A stretch of DNA of 64,000 bases from Pedobacter kyonggii (GTDB lineage Bacteria; Bacteroidota; Bacteroidia; Sphingobacteriales; Sphingobacteriaceae). The translations under genes and the position numbers were made by a program. Shown here piece by piece: positions 33,999 through 42,978 of the stretch. Position 1 is the first letter of the stretch. Each line of letters starts with the position of its first letter. The notes below the pieces were generated by a model. That model had not been told where the DNA came from, ran no database searches, and worked only from the letters and a program-made list of their open reading frames with translations. Location of the stretch: positions 1 through 64,000 of the forward strand of contig NZ_SIXF01000014.1 of NCBI RefSeq assembly GCF_004310665.1, given 5' to 3'.

Positions 33999-34011
33999 AA
34001 GAACAAATATA

Positions 34012-34558
34012 TATAAATTTTTAAAAAAATGTAAGTGAGAAACGTTAAATCGCTTAAATCAAACATTTAATTTAAAAACAAAACGTAACAAACTGATTAC
34101 CAAATAAATAATTTTATAAAAAAACATATAAAAACAATTTTTCCACTTAAAAAGACATCATTTTCAACAAAATATCGCTCAAGATTGTCTTACAAATCAG
34201 TCATAATTACTAAGTAAGGTCCTACTTTACAGTTAGGCTATCAATTTTTACACTATTGACTTTACAATTTTTTGATATTGATATAACATAAATAAATTCG
34301 GTTACTTAAGAATATTAAGGCGATTCTTACAACTTATAATCTTGAATGAGTGCCCTTTCGTAACTGAAGCGCAAACGAGTTATTACACACCTTTTTTATA
34401 GCCCAATATATGAAATGTTTAACCATAACAGACCAGGGCACCAAATAAGAGACTTTAAGCACGGAACTATAACAACTTACAAACAAACATAAAAACACGA
34501 CACACTTACAATTTATACCATTCTGTATGATAAATATTATATCATCCTTATAAATCGG
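34012..34558. other. AT-rich gene-free interval upstream of the histidine kinase
   Basis: About 550 bases hold no credible open frame on either strand and no clear repeat. The sequence is AT-rich with many homopolymer runs. Only the promoter elements at its two ends could be recognised. Confidence 0.5.
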
Positions 34559-34589
34559 TTGGTGATTAGCTGCTTAACGATTATATTTG
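34559..34589 (+). promoter_or_regulatory. Promoter of the PAS histidine kinase gene
   Basis: TTG (34559-34561) and TATATTTG (34582-34589) are separated by 20 bases, close to the Bacteroidota consensus. The ATG at 34611 follows 21 bases later. A TTG codon inside the box opens a longer frame but would make the promoter part of the gene. Confidence 0.7.
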
Positions 34590-34610
34590 GGAAAGTGTCA
34601 ACTTAAATTT

Positions 34611-36467
34611 ATGATAGATTTAGCCTCTCCATTCTTAAAAGCACTATTAAAACATTCTAAGAATCCCATAATCATTTTTAAAGTTAAACCAATATTGGTG
34701 GTGGTAGAACATAACGATGCTTACCAAGCTTTAATAGAGCGGGTGGGAGGAAAATTAAAATTCTATGATATTAACATTGTTCCAAACCTCCTATCTGCTT
34801 CTGAAAAGGTGCTTCTGATTAAAACAGTTCAGAAAGTAAGCGAGCTTAAGGCAAAAAGTACGCTGGTTATTCATCCCATTTATTCTAACTCACCAAATGT
34901 AAAATGGGAACTGGAATTTTCTCCGGTATTACAAAACGATCGCCCTGTTGAATATATCATCTGTTCATTAAGGGAAATTCCGCTAGATGAAAATGACCTT
35001 GAAAATATTTTATTTGAACTTTCAGAAAGTGAAGCACGTTTTAGAGGATTTTTTGAACAGGCCCCTCTGGGCATGTGCGTATTAAAAGGCCCAGAGCTTA
35101 TTACAGAATATGCAAACGATAACATATTAAAACTTTGGGGCAAATCCAGGAAAGAAGTAATCGGGGTTCCACAAGAAAAAGCACGACCAGAGCTCGAAAA
35201 ACAGCAAGCACTTGTAGCGCATGTAAAAGATATTTTTAAAAACGGCCAACCTTTAACAATCAATGAATTAAAAATTTCGACACCTGTTTCAGACGGTTAT
35301 TTCATCGCTTTTTATGAGCCGTTAAAAAATGATAAAAATGAAGTAAACAGGATTTTAGTGATTATTAAAGATATTACGGAGCAGGTAAATTTTAAAAAAG
35401 AACTACTTAAAGCTAAAGACATTTTAAAAATAGCCATGGATGCATCAGAAATGGGTTCATGGAATATCGATCTGGAAAGCAAACAGATACTTTTATCGGA
35501 AAGGGCACAACAAATTTACGAACTGGAAAATAACAGGTTGGGTATAGGAGAAGCCAAGTCATTGATATCTATGGAAGACATCGGGCACCTTACTAGTGGC
35601 ATCAGACGCGCATTACACCACCGAAATGCTTTTAACATCGAATATCAGATTAATTTGAACGGCATAGGCGCTAAAAGCAAGTGGTTAAGAACAGCAGGCA
35701 AAGCCTATTATAACGAACAAGGAAAAGCCGTTTATATTGCCGGAGCTGTTTTGGATATTACAGAACATAAACAGGACGAAATTAGAAAAAACGACTTTAT
35801 CGGTATGGTAAGTCACGAGCTTAAAACTCCATTAACATCGTTAAGTGCTTATGTACAACTTTTACAGCATAAATTTAAAGAAACTGATAACGACTTCACT
35901 ATTCAGATACTTGATAAGGTAAATGTTCAGTTAAAAAGAATGTCGTTAATGATTGATGGCTTTTTAAATGTATCCTTATTAGAAGCTGGAAAAATTTTAT
36001 TGAACAAAACAAATTTTAGCCTTGTTGATCTGATTAAAACCATAGCTGAAGAAAATAGAATTGTTTTACCCAGCCATTTTATCCAGGTGATTGGTACGGA
36101 AGAAATGATTGTAAATGCCGATATGGAGAAAATCGGCAATGTGATCACTAACCTGATTGGAAATGCAGCGAAATACTCAAAAAAAAACTCTTTAATTGCA
36201 ATAAAGTGCGAAACACAAAAGGATTATGTAATTGTAAGTGTGGAAGATGAAGGCATAGGTATTAGGGAAAATGATATACCCAAACTTTTCGACCGTTTTT
36301 ATCGCGTAGACAGCCCTGACACTAAAACAATTGCAGGATTTGGAGTTGGCCTGTATATCTGTGCAGAGGTAATTGAAAGGCATCAGGGAAAAATTTGGGC
36401 AGAAAGCAAATTGGGTAAAGGTTCTACATTTTATTTCAGCTTACCTACTGCAAATGACCAACAATAA
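34611..36467 (+). CDS. PAS-domain sensor histidine kinase (cytosolic)
   Basis: From ATG 34611 this is a 618-residue kinase with no transmembrane helix. An N-terminal PAS-like region covers about 10-120. A second PAS domain (SEARFRGFFEQAPLGMCVLKG) spans about 135-260, and a third (LKIAMDASEMGSWNIDLESK) spans about 270-385. HisKA carries the phosphorylated His402 in MVSHELKTPLTSL. The ATPase has an N box (NVITNLIGNAAKYSKK), G1 (VEDEGIGIRE), an F box (LFDRFYRV) and G2 (GFGVGLYI). All catalytic motifs are intact. No response regulator is adjacent, so it is an orphan kinase. The signal is likely cytosolic, sensed by the PAS domains. Confidence 0.93.
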   Translation: MIDLASPFLKALLKHSKNPIIIFKVKPILVVVEHNDAYQALIERVGGKLKFYDINIVPNLLSASEKVLLIKTVQKVSELKAKSTLVIHPIYSNSPNVKWELEFSPVLQNDRPVEYIICSLREIPLDENDLENILFELSESEARFRGFFEQAPLGMCVLKGPELITEYANDNILKLWGKSRKEVIGVPQEKARPELEKQQALVAHVKDIFKNGQPLTINELKISTPVSDGYFIAFYEPLKNDKNEVNRILVIIKDITEQVNFKKELLKAKDILKIAMDASEMGSWNIDLESKQILLSERAQQIYELENNRLGIGEAKSLISMEDIGHLTSGIRRALHHRNAFNIEYQINLNGIGAKSKWLRTAGKAYYNEQGKAVYIAGAVLDITEHKQDEIRKNDFIGMVSHELKTPLTSLSAYVQLLQHKFKETDNDFTIQILDKVNVQLKRMSLMIDGFLNVSLLEAGKILLNKTNFSLVDLIKTIAEENRIVLPSHFIQVIGTEEMIVNADMEKIGNVITNLIGNAAKYSKKNSLIAIKCETQKDYVIVSVEDEGIGIRENDIPKLFDRFYRVDSPDTKTIAGFGVGLYICAEVIERHQGKIWAESKLGKGSTFYFSLPTANDQQ

Positions 36468-36499
36468 TATGTAATATTAATTTGCTTGGGTATGTGAAA

Positions 36500-36715
36500 C
36501 TAACCTCTTATTTCTTCCATTTCTAATTTAACGTTAACGGCTACCAAACCACGTTTGTGTAATTCTATTTCAAAAATTATTTTCGAATTTATATTAATTT
36601 GATCAGATATATTATCTAATTGAAAGTGAATATCCTGGCCATTTTCGTCAATAATGATTCCGTGTCCATATTCAAAGTCAATCTGAGTAACGTCTCCCTT
36701 CCTCATATCTCCCAT
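36500..36715 (-). CDS. Divergent cold-shock-domain-like small protein
   Basis: I prefer ATG 36715 (MGDMRKGDVTQI) over an upstream TTG; the protein is then about 71 residues. It follows the OB-fold pattern of a cold-shock domain: GDVTQIDFEYGHGIIIDENG in place of the first strands and RNP1, DIHFQLDNIS in place of RNP2, and GLVAVNVKLE as the last strand. The aromatic RNP residues are only partly kept, so RNA binding may be weaker or altered. It is an isolated gene, with AT-rich DNA on both sides. Confidence 0.65.
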   Translation of the reverse strand: MGDMRKGDVTQIDFEYGHGIIIDENGQDIHFQLDNISDQININSKIIFEIELHKRGLVAVNVKLEMEEIRG

Positions 36716-37005
36716 TACAGAATATTTTTTATAAATAATAGACAATTATAGTCATTTTATGTATAATTAAAAATACATATAACTATTTTTTGTGCAACTA
36801 TTAATCATTACATACACCTTTTATTATTACTAAACCGAATTAATAGAACAAAATGAACGATTTCGACTCTATTTTAGTAATGATTAAAATGTTATTTTTT
36901 TTTTAAATAGCTGTTTTACAAATTGTTATTACAAATAAAAAATTCTATTTTTATTGAACCAAATCGAGCTTGTGCGTGTTATTAACTGAATTAATCATCC
37001 CAATT

Positions 37006-37206
37006 ATGAAAAATCTCATCCAAACCCCGAGCATTAAAGAAGAAATCATCATATTATCGGAAGAAACAGATCGAAATTATTGGGCTAACCGTTTAGGCGT
37101 AAGTTCTGAAGCTTTGAAATCTGCGGTGAGGGCAACAAGAAGCATTATGTTAAATCAAATCACAGCTTATTTAAACCAGCAAAAGAAAAAAATCAGCATT
37201 TCCTGA
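37006..37206 (+). CDS. DUF3606-like small protein (66 aa)
   Basis: From ATG 37006 this is a 66-residue protein. The segment RNYWANRLGVSSEALKSAVR matches the helix-turn pattern of the DUF3606 family, small proteins of unknown function found in many bacteria, often related to stress. The end is basic (QQKKKISIS). It has no signal peptide. The upstream 290 bases are AT-rich and contain a spaced inverted repeat (ATTACTAAA at 36826 and TTTAGTAAT at 36873). Confidence 0.7.
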   Translation: MKNLIQTPSIKEEIIILSEETDRNYWANRLGVSSEALKSAVRATRSIMLNQITAYLNQQKKKISIS

Positions 37207-37308
37207 TTTTAAATCAGTATAATTACAAGTACTTTTTACAATTATTTGGGTTGGTTTAAACCTTTAATCAATTCAATAGTTCTTTATATACAATATAAAG
37301 AATTACAA

Positions 37309-37419
37309 ATGGCAACTACAACAAAAACAGCAAGCGCTACTAAAAGACTTACATCCTCTGTAGTCACAAAGTTTATTTCAGATTCGAATTTGTCACTTTC
37401 AGCTTGTTCAAACGCTTAA
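37309..37419 (+). CDS. Possible short peptide gene or gene remnant (36 aa)
   Basis: ATG 37309 opens a 36-codon frame: MATTTKTASATKRLTSSVV, then TKFISDSNLSLSACSNA. The Thr/Ser/Ala-rich start and plausible spacing after an AT-rich tract hint at a real or recently decayed gene. No family is recognised and no promoter box stands out. It may be chance. Confidence 0.25.
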   Translation: MATTTKTASATKRLTSSVVTKFISDSNLSLSACSNA

Positions 37420-37593
37420 GAATGTCTTCGACAGGCTATCAACGACATATTTTTTTTAAACACCTTATAATAAGCATATTATGCAACAATTCAATAAAGA
37501 GCATAGGCTTAATAAAGTTACGAATCTGTCATCAACACTCCGATGCATTTGAAAAATTCTAGCCTCTACCATTGACAGATTCAAAAGAACGGA

Positions 37594-37690
37594 CGTCATT
37601 GCGAGGAGGAACGACGAAGCAATCTTTCACGCTAGTGATCCTTGCCATAAGGATTGCTTCGTCGGCTGAAAAAGCCTTCTCGCAATGACG
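37594..37690. repeat. Large inverted repeat of the CGTCATTGCGAG family
   Basis: CGTCATTGCGAG...CGAAGCAATC on the left pairs with GATTGCTTCG...CTCGCAATGACG on the right, giving a long imperfect hairpin with about 27 bases between the inner arms. The same family occurs at 47684-47770. Confidence 0.8.
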
Positions 37691-37732
37691 ATAATCTGAG
37701 GAGATTTAATCTCTTAAATTTACCCGTTGTTA

Positions 37733-37772
37733 ATATTGATTTTTATACTATAAATTAACCCTCAGGATGACA
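37733..37772. repeat. 40-base dispersed repeat, copy 1
   Basis: ATATTGATTTTTATACTATA continuing AATTAACCCTCAGGATGACA matches 54552-54591 except for a few bases. A third related stretch appears in inverse orientation near 47628-47657. All three are intergenic. Confidence 0.7.
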
Positions 37773-37809
37773 AATAGATACAAATAATATAGCTTCTTCT
37801 ATTTTACGA

Positions 37810-38130
37810 TTAATACTTTAATCTTCCCGTACAATAAGCCAATAGATTAACAGATTCTTTTGAAATTTTCTTGGGGTTAAGGTTATCCTTGATATTGGTA
37901 ACTGCGGTTCCAAGCTTCTCTTGCAAAAGATCGAGCATCCCCATTACATTTTCTGGTACTATGGTTAAGGATAATAAGGGATAGTATTTATTCTCCAGAT
38001 CCTTTTTTTGATTATTTGTCGCCAAATTTAAAGTCCATTCTTCAGTTGCAGAAAAACCATATTCATGCTTCGTATTATTAAGTTCGTACAAAAAAACTTT
38101 TGCCTGAACTTTCAGATCGTTACTTGCCAT
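37810..38130 (-). CDS. Hypothetical protein (106 aa), coupled to an upstream small frame
   Basis: From ATG 38130 (MASNDLKVQAKVF) this is a 106-residue soluble protein with no signal peptide or recognisable domain. It has mixed alpha/beta character: an N-terminal strand-rich part (KVFLYELNNTKHEYGFSATEE) and a helical part (GMLDLLQEKLGTAVTNIKD). The start overlaps the end of a 43-codon frame by 11 bases, which suggests translational coupling. I do not recognise the family. Confidence 0.55.
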   Translation of the reverse strand: MASNDLKVQAKVFLYELNNTKHEYGFSATEEWTLNLATNNQKKDLENKYYPLLSLTIVPENVMGMLDLLQEKLGTAVTNIKDNLNPKKISKESVNLLAYCTGRLKY

Positions 38131-38251
38131 TTTTACCTGGCTTTTTTGCAAATAAATCTGTCTCGACCTTTGCCGACTTACCTTTTCCGGATTGATAATC
38201 TGAGGGTGCCTTTTTGTTTACACTAGCCTCTTTTTTTTTGTCTCTACTCAT
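38120..38251 (-). CDS. Small Lys-rich hypothetical protein (43 aa)
   Basis: ATG 38251 opens a 43-codon frame ending TAA at 38120-38122. The product is MSRDKKKEASVNKKAPSDY, then a Gly/Lys/Ser stretch, TDLFAKKPG and a basic end. It is strongly charged and probably disordered. It is supported by its overlap with the next gene (the downstream ATG lies inside its last codons) and by its amino-acid use, not by any family match. Confidence 0.5.
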   Translation of the reverse strand: MSRDKKKEASVNKKAPSDYQSGKGKSAKVETDLFAKKPGKNGK

Positions 38252-38470
38252 CTTTAAATGATTACAGTTTGATAAGACCAATCATCATTGCATAAACAAT
38301 TCGGTGATTGGAATAAAAAATACTCATCTAAAATTTAAGATTAGAGAATACCGCAATGGTACATCAGCGAGAGAAAAGCAATGTAATTAGATTATTAATT
38401 ACTGACATAATCAAATATACATTTATAATAGGCTAAAATCGTCATATCAATATCGTTATCGAGATATATT

Positions 38471-39052
38471 TTACCTGCGGTAGCGGTGCCAAACCCTATA
38501 CCATTTTTTATTATTAGGGTAACTGCGATGCGACGTTCTGTTGTTTATCATTATAGCGACTAAGAGTAAAATACTAGCGCCAGATAAAACCGGGCACAGT
38601 ACATATAAATAACCTAATGAATGGATTTTAGCAGACCCGATATTGGCTATTAGTGCAGTAGCTCCACCTGGGGGATGCAGTGTTTTGGTAATCTGCATCA
38701 ATACAATAGATAAAGAAACCGACAAGGCAGAAGATAACCACACTTCGCCGGGAATAAGTTTATGAACGGTAACGCCTACCAATGCACAAACCACATGTCC
38801 ACCGATTAAATTCCTCGGCTGCGCCAGTGGGCTGTTTATAATTCCATAAATAAGTACCGAAGAGGCTCCAAATGAACCGATGAGAAACAAGTTATCGTTG
38901 GCTGTAAAGTATTTAGAATGGAGTAAGCCGATAATGCCAATACCTAAAAACGCTCCAATAAATGTCCAAACATGTTCTTTAAAATCAACTAAAGTTTCTT
39001 TGTAGACAATATATTTTGCTGTGCGAAGGTGTTTTCTTATCCGTTTTCTCAT
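38471..39052 (-). CDS. HPP-family integral membrane protein
   Basis: This protein has about 193 residues from the Met at 39052 (MRKRIRKHLRTAKY), which follows 21 less likely upstream residues. It has four or five transmembrane helices and the family motif LHPPGGATALIANIG. The segments WTFIGAFLGIGIIGLL and SFGASSVLIYGIINSPLAQPRNLIGGH are also typical. Some HPP proteins are linked to nitrite transport, but the function of bacterial members is mostly unknown. The choice of start is uncertain. The tail is basic and cytosolic. Confidence 0.85.
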   Translation of the reverse strand: MRKRIRKHLRTAKYIVYKETLVDFKEHVWTFIGAFLGIGIIGLLHSKYFTANDNLFLIGSFGASSVLIYGIINSPLAQPRNLIGGHVVCALVGVTVHKLIPGEVWLSSALSVSLSIVLMQITKTLHPPGGATALIANIGSAKIHSLGYLYVLCPVLSGASILLLVAIMINNRTSHRSYPNNKKWYRVWHRYRR

Positions 39053-39113
39053 AACCTGTACTGGAGCGCGTGCAAAATTAGCAAAATATAAAAGGGAAAA
39101 GAGAATGTTTATC

Positions 39114-39152
39114 AAATAAAAAAGGGTTGAAAAATGAATTTCAACCCTTTAA
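39114..39152 (-). terminator. Terminator of the OmpA-family lipoprotein gene
   Basis: The perfect stem AAAGGGTTGAAA/TTTCAACCCTTT with a six-base loop is followed on the minus strand by six T. It lies 20 bases after the gene's stop. Confidence 0.92.
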
Positions 39153-39171
39153 AATGATTCTTATTTTCGAT

Positions 39172-40035
39172 TTATTTTTGAGACTGTTCAGGCGCTTTTC
39201 CGATCAGATCCATAAACTGATCTAACTTAGGTGTAATAATGATCTGTGTACGTCTGTTTTTCGCTTTCCCTCCTGCTGTAGTATTATCAGCAATTGGATT
39301 AAATTCACCACGCCCGCCTGCTGTTAAACGCTTAGGATCGACAGCATATTTGGTTTGCAATACCTGAACTACTGACGAAGCACGCAAGGCACTCAAATCC
39401 CAGTTGTTTCGGATATTGGTCTGCGCGATAGGCACATTATCGGTATTACCCTCAATCAGCACATCATAAGTATCGTAATCTTTGATGATTTTTGCGATTT
39501 TGTTTAAAGTTTCTCCCGCTTTATCGGAAACTTCGTAACTGCCCGATTTATACAACATATTATCAGCTAAAGAGATATAAACTACGCCTTTAAGCACCTG
39601 TACATCAACATCTCCCAACTCTTCTTTACTTAATGATCGCGTCAAATTATTAGTCAACACCATATTAAGTGAGTCACTTTTATTTTTGGCATTCACCAGT
39701 TGTTTGATGTATTTATTCGAACTGTTAATTTCATCAACCAATTTCGAAATGTTAACATTGCCCTGGCTACTAGAATTTAAACATTTGTTCAAAGCATCCT
39801 GCAATGCAGTTACATTGGCTTTTTCTGAGGCAATCTGTTCTTCTAAACTTTTAACCCTGCTTGTGCTGCCGCTAAGCTCGCGTTGGCTATCCTGGTATTT
39901 ATTGCTTAACTCCTGGTTCCTTTCTCTCAGCTTGGAATAGGTATCCTGAAGTTCTGCATATTTCTTATTGCTTACACAACCAGCTGCAAGCGCTAGGGCA
40001 AACAGCATTATAGGAATTGATTTGTATAATTTCAT
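39172..40035 (-). CDS. OmpA-family lipoprotein with coiled coil
   Basis: This 287-residue protein has a lipoprotein signal (MKLYKSIPIMLFALALAAGC; Cys20). A long coiled coil (about 25-100, KYAELQDTYSKLRERNQELS) is followed by a C-terminal OmpA/MotB peptidoglycan-binding domain (about 145-275). The binding motif is NWDLSALRASSVVQVL, and NRRTQIIITPK is the usual end. It probably tethers the outer membrane to the wall, reaching across the periplasm with the coiled coil. It is transcribed alone. Confidence 0.92.
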   Translation of the reverse strand: MKLYKSIPIMLFALALAAGCVSNKKYAELQDTYSKLRERNQELSNKYQDSQRELSGSTSRVKSLEEQIASEKANVTALQDALNKCLNSSSQGNVNISKLVDEINSSNKYIKQLVNAKNKSDSLNMVLTNNLTRSLSKEELGDVDVQVLKGVVYISLADNMLYKSGSYEVSDKAGETLNKIAKIIKDYDTYDVLIEGNTDNVPIAQTNIRNNWDLSALRASSVVQVLQTKYAVDPKRLTAGGRGEFNPIADNTTAGGKAKNRRTQIIITPKLDQFMDLIGKAPEQSQK

Positions 40036-40109
40036 AATCTTATTTTTATTTATTGATAATAGGTTAACAAATTCCTTGCCGCAAAGTTCAATACCGGCCT
40101 GAACCGATG

Positions 40110-42620
40110 TTAAAAAGCGTTAATCTTTACCGAATCGAAGCTAGCCAAAGCTTTATACGCTCTTAATCCTATACTACCGGATTGATATTGACTATCTGCT
40201 GCAGAAAGAATGGATTCTGCCGACCCGTTTATAAAAACATCAAATTTATCTCCTTTCGCCACTATCTTTAAGGTATACATTTTGTTCATTTCAACAGGAT
40301 ATTTTCCTGAACTTATAACTGTCCATTTTTGCCCGTCAGCTTTTCCCAACAGTACCGTTCCATTAGACTGATCCAAACCCACATAATACCCTTGGTAAGC
40401 ATCGGCACCAATTGCCGGATCAGAAACCCTGAACATTAAACCAGCATCGCCGGCAGTATTGATTTTAACATCTGCCTGGTAACTAAAATCTTTAAAATCT
40501 GTTCCATTAGCCACATATTTAGATCCATTTATGCCATAACCACCAGAGCCTGCGTTTGATGCCGAATTAACCTGTCCATCTTTCCAAAACCAGCCACCTC
40601 CATAAAAAACCCAATTATTGGCCATTCCATGATCAAAATTTTCGGCCAAAGCCTTATTTATTTTTTTTGGCCGACCGATTACAGGAAAACAGCTTAGGCG
40701 TATATTTTCAGATCCGTAAGGCACCAAGGTAATTTCTTCCTGTTTTTCGGTTGAGGAAATTGGACTAAAAGGTACATCAAAAGCAGCTATTTTATTATAG
40801 CTTAAGCCCCATGACGGAATCTTTTTTGCCTGAACCTTTAATTTAACTGGTGTATTAGCCGCGATAAAGGGATTTTCGGGCATTGTAGCGTTCACTACAC
40901 TAACTTTGCTTAAATTACCTTTATCTAATACTAAACCATAATTCCATGCCGATTCCGGACGGATTTCGTAATCTGTAAAACCAGCAACCTGATGTGTTTT
41001 GGTTACCTTATTTGCTGCCTTAATTTCTAATGCATACACAATAGGACCACGTTCTACACTAATGGAATTGTTTACTTGGGCCTGAGTAGTAATTTGCATC
41101 GGAAAATTCAGTTCTAATTGATCCTGATTTTTCCATTCGCGGGATATGGTAAACATTTCACCGGCTTTTACTCCTTTTAATATAGTTCCATTTAATTTAA
41201 TACTTGGTTTTACACTCCAGGCTGGGATTCTTAAAATCAATGGAAAGGATGTAGAAGTGGTAAGCCCCACTTTTAACCTGATCTGTTCTTCGAAGGGATA
41301 ATTGGTTTCTTCGGTAATTTTTATTTTTTTTTTGTTGGCTACCACAGTTTCTATTTCCATTGGGCCATAGGTAATTACTGCCAAACCTCTCTCAGGGGTA
41401 GCCACTACACTGCTTTTTACAAAATAAGGCCAGCCCATGTGCATGTTATAGCGGCAGCATCCATAACCTGAATAAGGACTAGAAACGATACCTGAGCTAT
41501 AATCCTGATTAAAGCCATGCTCCCCATGAATGCTTTGAACCTGATTGGGTAATGTATAATATGAATGGTTTTTAAAATCGCTGCTAAACTGAGCAGGTAA
41601 AGCATTAAAGGCCACTTTTTCCAACTGATCGCCGATACTGACATCATGAATAACCTTTGCCGCAGTTTCTAAACTCTGCATCCATTCTACCACGGTACAG
41701 GTTTCTACTCCTTCTATGCTGCTTGTACCCGCCAGAAATTCAGTTCCTGAACCTAAACCTTCTGGCTGACCATGGTCGTGCATAATGTGTGCTATACCTT
41801 TGGAAAGTGCTTCAAGATTAGAAGGACGATCTTGAAGTTGAGCATAAAGCACCGGGAATTTTAAGGCTTGAGCTACATTAACCATATGTTTTGGTTGAAA
41901 ATCATCACCAAAAAAGTAAAACCCGTTATTGCTATAAATATCGATCCAAGGGTATGCCTGTTGTTTTAACTTTTCTACGAGTCGTAATAAATCCTGATCA
42001 CCGGTTTTATTGTAAAGCCAAATGGCTATTTCCATATTATCACCCGCTCTTGATTTACCCCATTCCTTTAATGGATCGACATCAAGATTGGCCAGTTCGT
42101 ATTTAAAATATTTTGACAGAAAAGGAATTACCCTTTTATCATTTGTGGCCTCGTAATAGCTTTGCAAAGCATACATCATTGGCATGCGTGGCCACCAATC
42201 CTTCATTTTCAGCGGGCCGAATAATCCGTTGGCTTGTTGATTGTTTAAAGTCCAATCGATATACTTTTGTGCTTTCGCTTTTAGCATAGGATCATCTAAG
42301 GTATAAGCCAATGCTACTAAACCTTTAACATAATATGGTACCCGCTCCCATCCATTTCCATCGCCTCCTAGCCAATCGGAGTTTTTGCCCAGATTATCTT
42401 TTTCCGGGTATAACTCTTCTGCCATTCCCGTTGCACCATCCCTTTGCTGTTCCAGTTGCTTTAACAACCATCCTTTGGCTTTAATACTCCCTATGGGCAA
42501 TTGCACATAAACATGCTGTTTTAAGGGAGCTTTGTTGAATTCGGTTAAATTCTGGGCATTTAAAGTATGAATAGATAGACAGGAAACCAGAAAATAGATT
42601 GAGGTAAATATTCTTTTCAT
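40110..42620 (-). CDS. GH127-like beta-L-arabinofuranosidase with C-terminal sugar-binding-like domain
   Basis: From ATG 42620 this is an 836-residue exported enzyme (signal MKRIFTSIYFLVSCLSIHTL). The (alpha/alpha)6 catalytic domain matches the DUF1680/GH127 family. The zinc-cysteine site seems conserved: Glu306 and Cys308 in GVETCTVVEW and Cys388-Cys389 in GYGCCRYNM, with spacing close to the Bifidobacterium enzyme whose first Cys of the pair is the nucleophile. A beta-sandwich follows. The last about 190 residues (ENFDHGMANNWVFYGGGWFW onward) resemble a LamG/DUF1080-type lectin-like domain. The substrate should be a beta-linked arabinofuranose or a similar sugar. It is near the esterase at 43484. 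Confidence 0.88.
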   Translation of the reverse strand: MKRIFTSIYFLVSCLSIHTLNAQNLTEFNKAPLKQHVYVQLPIGSIKAKGWLLKQLEQQRDGATGMAEELYPEKDNLGKNSDWLGGDGNGWERVPYYVKGLVALAYTLDDPMLKAKAQKYIDWTLNNQQANGLFGPLKMKDWWPRMPMMYALQSYYEATNDKRVIPFLSKYFKYELANLDVDPLKEWGKSRAGDNMEIAIWLYNKTGDQDLLRLVEKLKQQAYPWIDIYSNNGFYFFGDDFQPKHMVNVAQALKFPVLYAQLQDRPSNLEALSKGIAHIMHDHGQPEGLGSGTEFLAGTSSIEGVETCTVVEWMQSLETAAKVIHDVSIGDQLEKVAFNALPAQFSSDFKNHSYYTLPNQVQSIHGEHGFNQDYSSGIVSSPYSGYGCCRYNMHMGWPYFVKSSVVATPERGLAVITYGPMEIETVVANKKKIKITEETNYPFEEQIRLKVGLTTSTSFPLILRIPAWSVKPSIKLNGTILKGVKAGEMFTISREWKNQDQLELNFPMQITTQAQVNNSISVERGPIVYALEIKAANKVTKTHQVAGFTDYEIRPESAWNYGLVLDKGNLSKVSVVNATMPENPFIAANTPVKLKVQAKKIPSWGLSYNKIAAFDVPFSPISSTEKQEEITLVPYGSENIRLSCFPVIGRPKKINKALAENFDHGMANNWVFYGGGWFWKDGQVNSASNAGSGGYGINGSKYVANGTDFKDFSYQADVKINTAGDAGLMFRVSDPAIGADAYQGYYVGLDQSNGTVLLGKADGQKWTVISSGKYPVEMNKMYTLKIVAKGDKFDVFINGSAESILSAADSQYQSGSIGLRAYKALASFDSVKINAF

Positions 42621-42978
42621 AAAAGGATTATTGGTTAGATAATATTTCATAAAACTAATAAATATGAGTGAATATTAAAACGATTTAGTAATCTTATATT
42701 CAAACAATTCAAAAAACACTGTCAAGTTGGTTAAAGCAAAGCTAAACGCTGAGAACAATAAATTGAAAGATAAAATTATACAGTTTGCAAAGCTGGAGGT
42801 TTACACTAGATTGTGATATATACCCATTTTTAACTCGCCATGGTAGGCATTGGCCTGGTTCGCTCTTTGCGCTTTTGGTTGAAACTGAGATTAGTTCTAT
42901 ATTAGATCTAGAGAGCGTTAATTTAGAATCGGGGGATAGCCATTGGTTATTCCCCGTTCTTATTTTTAAGCAAATATT
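42621..42978. other. Gap with one strong hairpin
   Basis: The interval upstream of the GH127-like gene contains an imperfect palindrome at about 42927-42961 (core GGGGGATAGCC with GGTTATTCCCC, flanked by AGAA and TTCT). It may end transcription of the 42979 gene, although the T run is short. No gene is supported. Confidence 0.4.

Larger units (their letters stand above)
37207..37809. other. Gene-poor, repeat-bearing interval
   Basis: About 600 bases hold one weak 36-codon frame (37309-37419), a REP-like unit near 37423, a large inverted repeat at 37594-37690 and one copy of a 40-base dispersed repeat at 37733-37772. No larger gene is supported. Confidence 0.55.

Noticed and set aside
36826-36881. 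Inverted repeat ATTACTAAA...TTTAGTAAT upstream of the DUF3606-like gene
   Set aside because: The arms are short, AT-rich and 38 bases apart, which is easily expected by chance here.
37594-37690. Possible CRISPR repeat
   Set aside because: Only one inverted pair is present, with no regularly spaced direct repeats and no cas genes.
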